This document shows, piece after piece, positions 63,293-64,000 of a DNA stretch of 64,000 bases. Where the stretch lies: NCBI GenBank assembly GCA_964498525.1, contig CAZCGU010000014.1, forward strand, positions 1 to 64,000, given 5' to 3'. Source of the DNA: DTU098 sp964498525. Lineage in GTDB: Bacteria; Bacillota; Desulfotomaculia; Desulfotomaculales; Pelotomaculaceae. The notes beneath the pieces were generated by a model. The model worked only from the letters and a program-made list of their open reading frames with translations. It did not search any database and was not told where the DNA came from. The translations under genes were made by a program, and so were the position numbers. Within the stretch, counting starts at the first letter, position 1; each line of letters opens with the position of its first letter.

Positions 63293-63415
63293 ATGAAATA
63301 TAGAATATTCGGATTTATGGTCACTTTGTTGCTATTGCTGGCAAACATTGCTTCAGCGTCTACCTGCTCGATTTCCCAGTACCAACCGGCGGTACCCGAA
63401 TCGTTGAGGAGGTAA
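63293..63415 (+). CDS. agrD: AgrD-like cyclic lactone autoinducer precursor, 40 residues
   Basis: ATG 63293 two bases after the agrB stop, with GGGAGGTGAG upstream. Amphipathic/hydrophobic leader (MKYRIFGFMVTLLLLLANIA), core ASTCSISQYQ with the single Cys25, then the acidic recognition tail PAVPESLRR. The x-C-x4-Y-Q-P-x-V-P-E-x-L pattern is that of clostridial cyclic lactone autoinducers. The secreted signal should be a thiolactone ring of five or six residues beginning at Cys25 with a short N-terminal tail. Confidence 0.88.
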   Translation: MKYRIFGFMVTLLLLLANIASASTCSISQYQPAVPESLRR

Positions 63416-63425
63416 TTACTTGCAA

Positions 63426-63454
63426 AAGAGGTGGGTCCAAATCCACCTCTTTCT
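63426..63454 (+). terminator. attenuator-like terminator after agrD
   Basis: AAGAGGTGG / CCACCTCTT around GTCCAAAT, followed by TCTATATT. Probably lowers expression of the downstream sensor relative to the peptide genes. Confidence 0.65.
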
Positions 63455-63487
63455 ATATTAACCTAATCCCGGGGTGTTGATATATTA

Positions 63488-64000
63488 ATGGCTGATGAAA
63501 AGGATACTTTGGAAAAGGAAAGGGATCTGTACGATTATTTTACAATCACCCACATAATGTGTTTTTTTATTTTAATGATGGTCTTAATTTTAAGCAATGG
63601 CGATAAACAAATATATCCCGCTTTCCATTTGAGGGCATTTGTCTTCTTATGTTTCATCGGCGTTATTCTGTTGTTTAAGCTAAGGTGCCACGGAGATTTA
63701 AAAAAGACTAAACCTCTTTCCTTAACAGGAGTTTATTACATAACCTTTCCCCTGATAATGACCGTGCTTCTTTTGTTTTTAGTGGGGGAGTACACCTTCT
63801 GGTCAAAGACAGTGTTTTTATTGCCGGTAATAATCGCCGCATCCGTTGCCGGTATGAGGACCGGTCTTTATATGTCCACCCTGGGCACGGTTATTTTGTT
63901 GCTGCATTCGTTTTTTATTGAAGGAAACACCATTGTGGAGGCCATAGAAAACATACTGATTATCTGCGGCATGATGTACGTGGTGGGCTGGTCTGTGGGT
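63488..64000 (+). CDS. membrane sensor of the Agr-type locus (N-terminal part, cut by window end)
   Basis: 171 codons visible from ATG 63488 (GGGGTG upstream), open at the window edge. After a charged start (MADEKDTLEKERDLYDY) come about five or six membrane helices (MCFFILMMVLILS; AFVFLCFIGVILLFK; FPLIMTVLLLFLVG; VFLLPVIIAASVAG; STLGTVILLLHSFF). By position it should be a sensor histidine kinase detecting the peptide; the kinase domain is not in view, so this is inference from context. Confidence 0.65.
   Translation, partial: MADEKDTLEKERDLYDYFTITHIMCFFILMMVLILSNGDKQIYPAFHLRAFVFLCFIGVILLFKLRCHGDLKKTKPLSLTGVYYITFPLIMTVLLLFLVGEYTFWSKTVFLLPVIIAASVAGMRTGLYMSTLGTVILLLHSFFIEGNTIVEAIENILIICGMMYVVGWSVG

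Noticed and set aside
55734..63314. 17-base match between the region before the GyrI-like gene and the start of agrD (ATATAGAATATTCGGA)
   Set aside because: AT-rich and short enough to arise by chance in 64 kb; the contexts (operator versus coding) differ.
1..64000. CRISPR array, tRNA or rRNA genes, integrase-bounded prophage
   Set aside because: No regularly spaced direct repeats, cloverleaf-like sequences, rRNA segments, integrase or phage structural genes were seen in the window.

Overview
The window looks like a chromosomal segment of an anaerobic clostridial Firmicute, most like the Peptococcaceae/Desulfotomaculales (Pelotomaculum- or Desulfotomaculum-type). This is inferred from the mixture of S-layer-homology (SLH) proteins, a cyclic-lactone Agr-type quorum system, group A/T ECF transport, a probable selenoprotein, many TTG/GTG starts and strong purine-rich ribosome binding sites. 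The species cannot be fixed from sequence alone.

Layout. 1-5 kb is disturbed accessory DNA: two membrane/secreted proteins, gene remnants, a large-subunit catalase whose N terminus is in another frame, and truncated copies of a REP-associated (Y1/HUH) transposase with its 27-bp palindromes. 5-9.7 kb holds a large secreted protein (beta-propeller-like repeats, dockerin, TIG, C39-like peptidase) followed by the longest transposase copy. 9.7-18.1 kb is a loose mix: XRE-pentapeptide regulator, Tex, a TGA-interrupted ArsC/Spx-like gene that reads as a selenoprotein, a methyltransferase, a duplicated-domain small protein, a nitroreductase and almost 1 kb with no gene.

18.2-48.0 kb is the centre of interest, an almost unbroken plus-strand cluster. 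It opens with two tandem Moco/Tuco-type riboswitches, each followed by a terminator-like hairpin, then ApbE and an ECF-type S component. Next come paralogous exported proteins built on a sulfite-oxidase-like (PF00174-type) domain fused to a chitobiase-C-like 'TTDGSTP' domain, three of the exported proteins carrying SLH anchors and others lipidated. Embedded are an ExbB/TolQ-like channel and an ExbD-like DUF2149 protein. Then follow a 1783-residue surface protein, an FMN-binding-type lipoprotein, a NapH-like polyferredoxin, a surface metallophosphatase, a complete ECF energising module (two ATPases and a T protein), a NusG-domain-II protein, a Gx-type S component, MobB and a kinase-like protein. 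I read this as a molybdenum/tungsten-cofactor-responsive cell-surface redox and transport system; the parts are recognisable but I do not know the assembly as a described system.

48-62 kb is mostly housekeeping: NlpC/P60 hydrolase, thioesterase, TetR-controlled RND efflux pair, GyrI-like protein, AbrB-type membrane protein, AsnS, M24 peptidase, DUF169 and GIY-YIG proteins. 62-64 kb is an Agr-type quorum locus: accessory membrane protein, AgrB, a 40-residue AgrD-like peptide and the start of a membrane sensor cut by the window edge.
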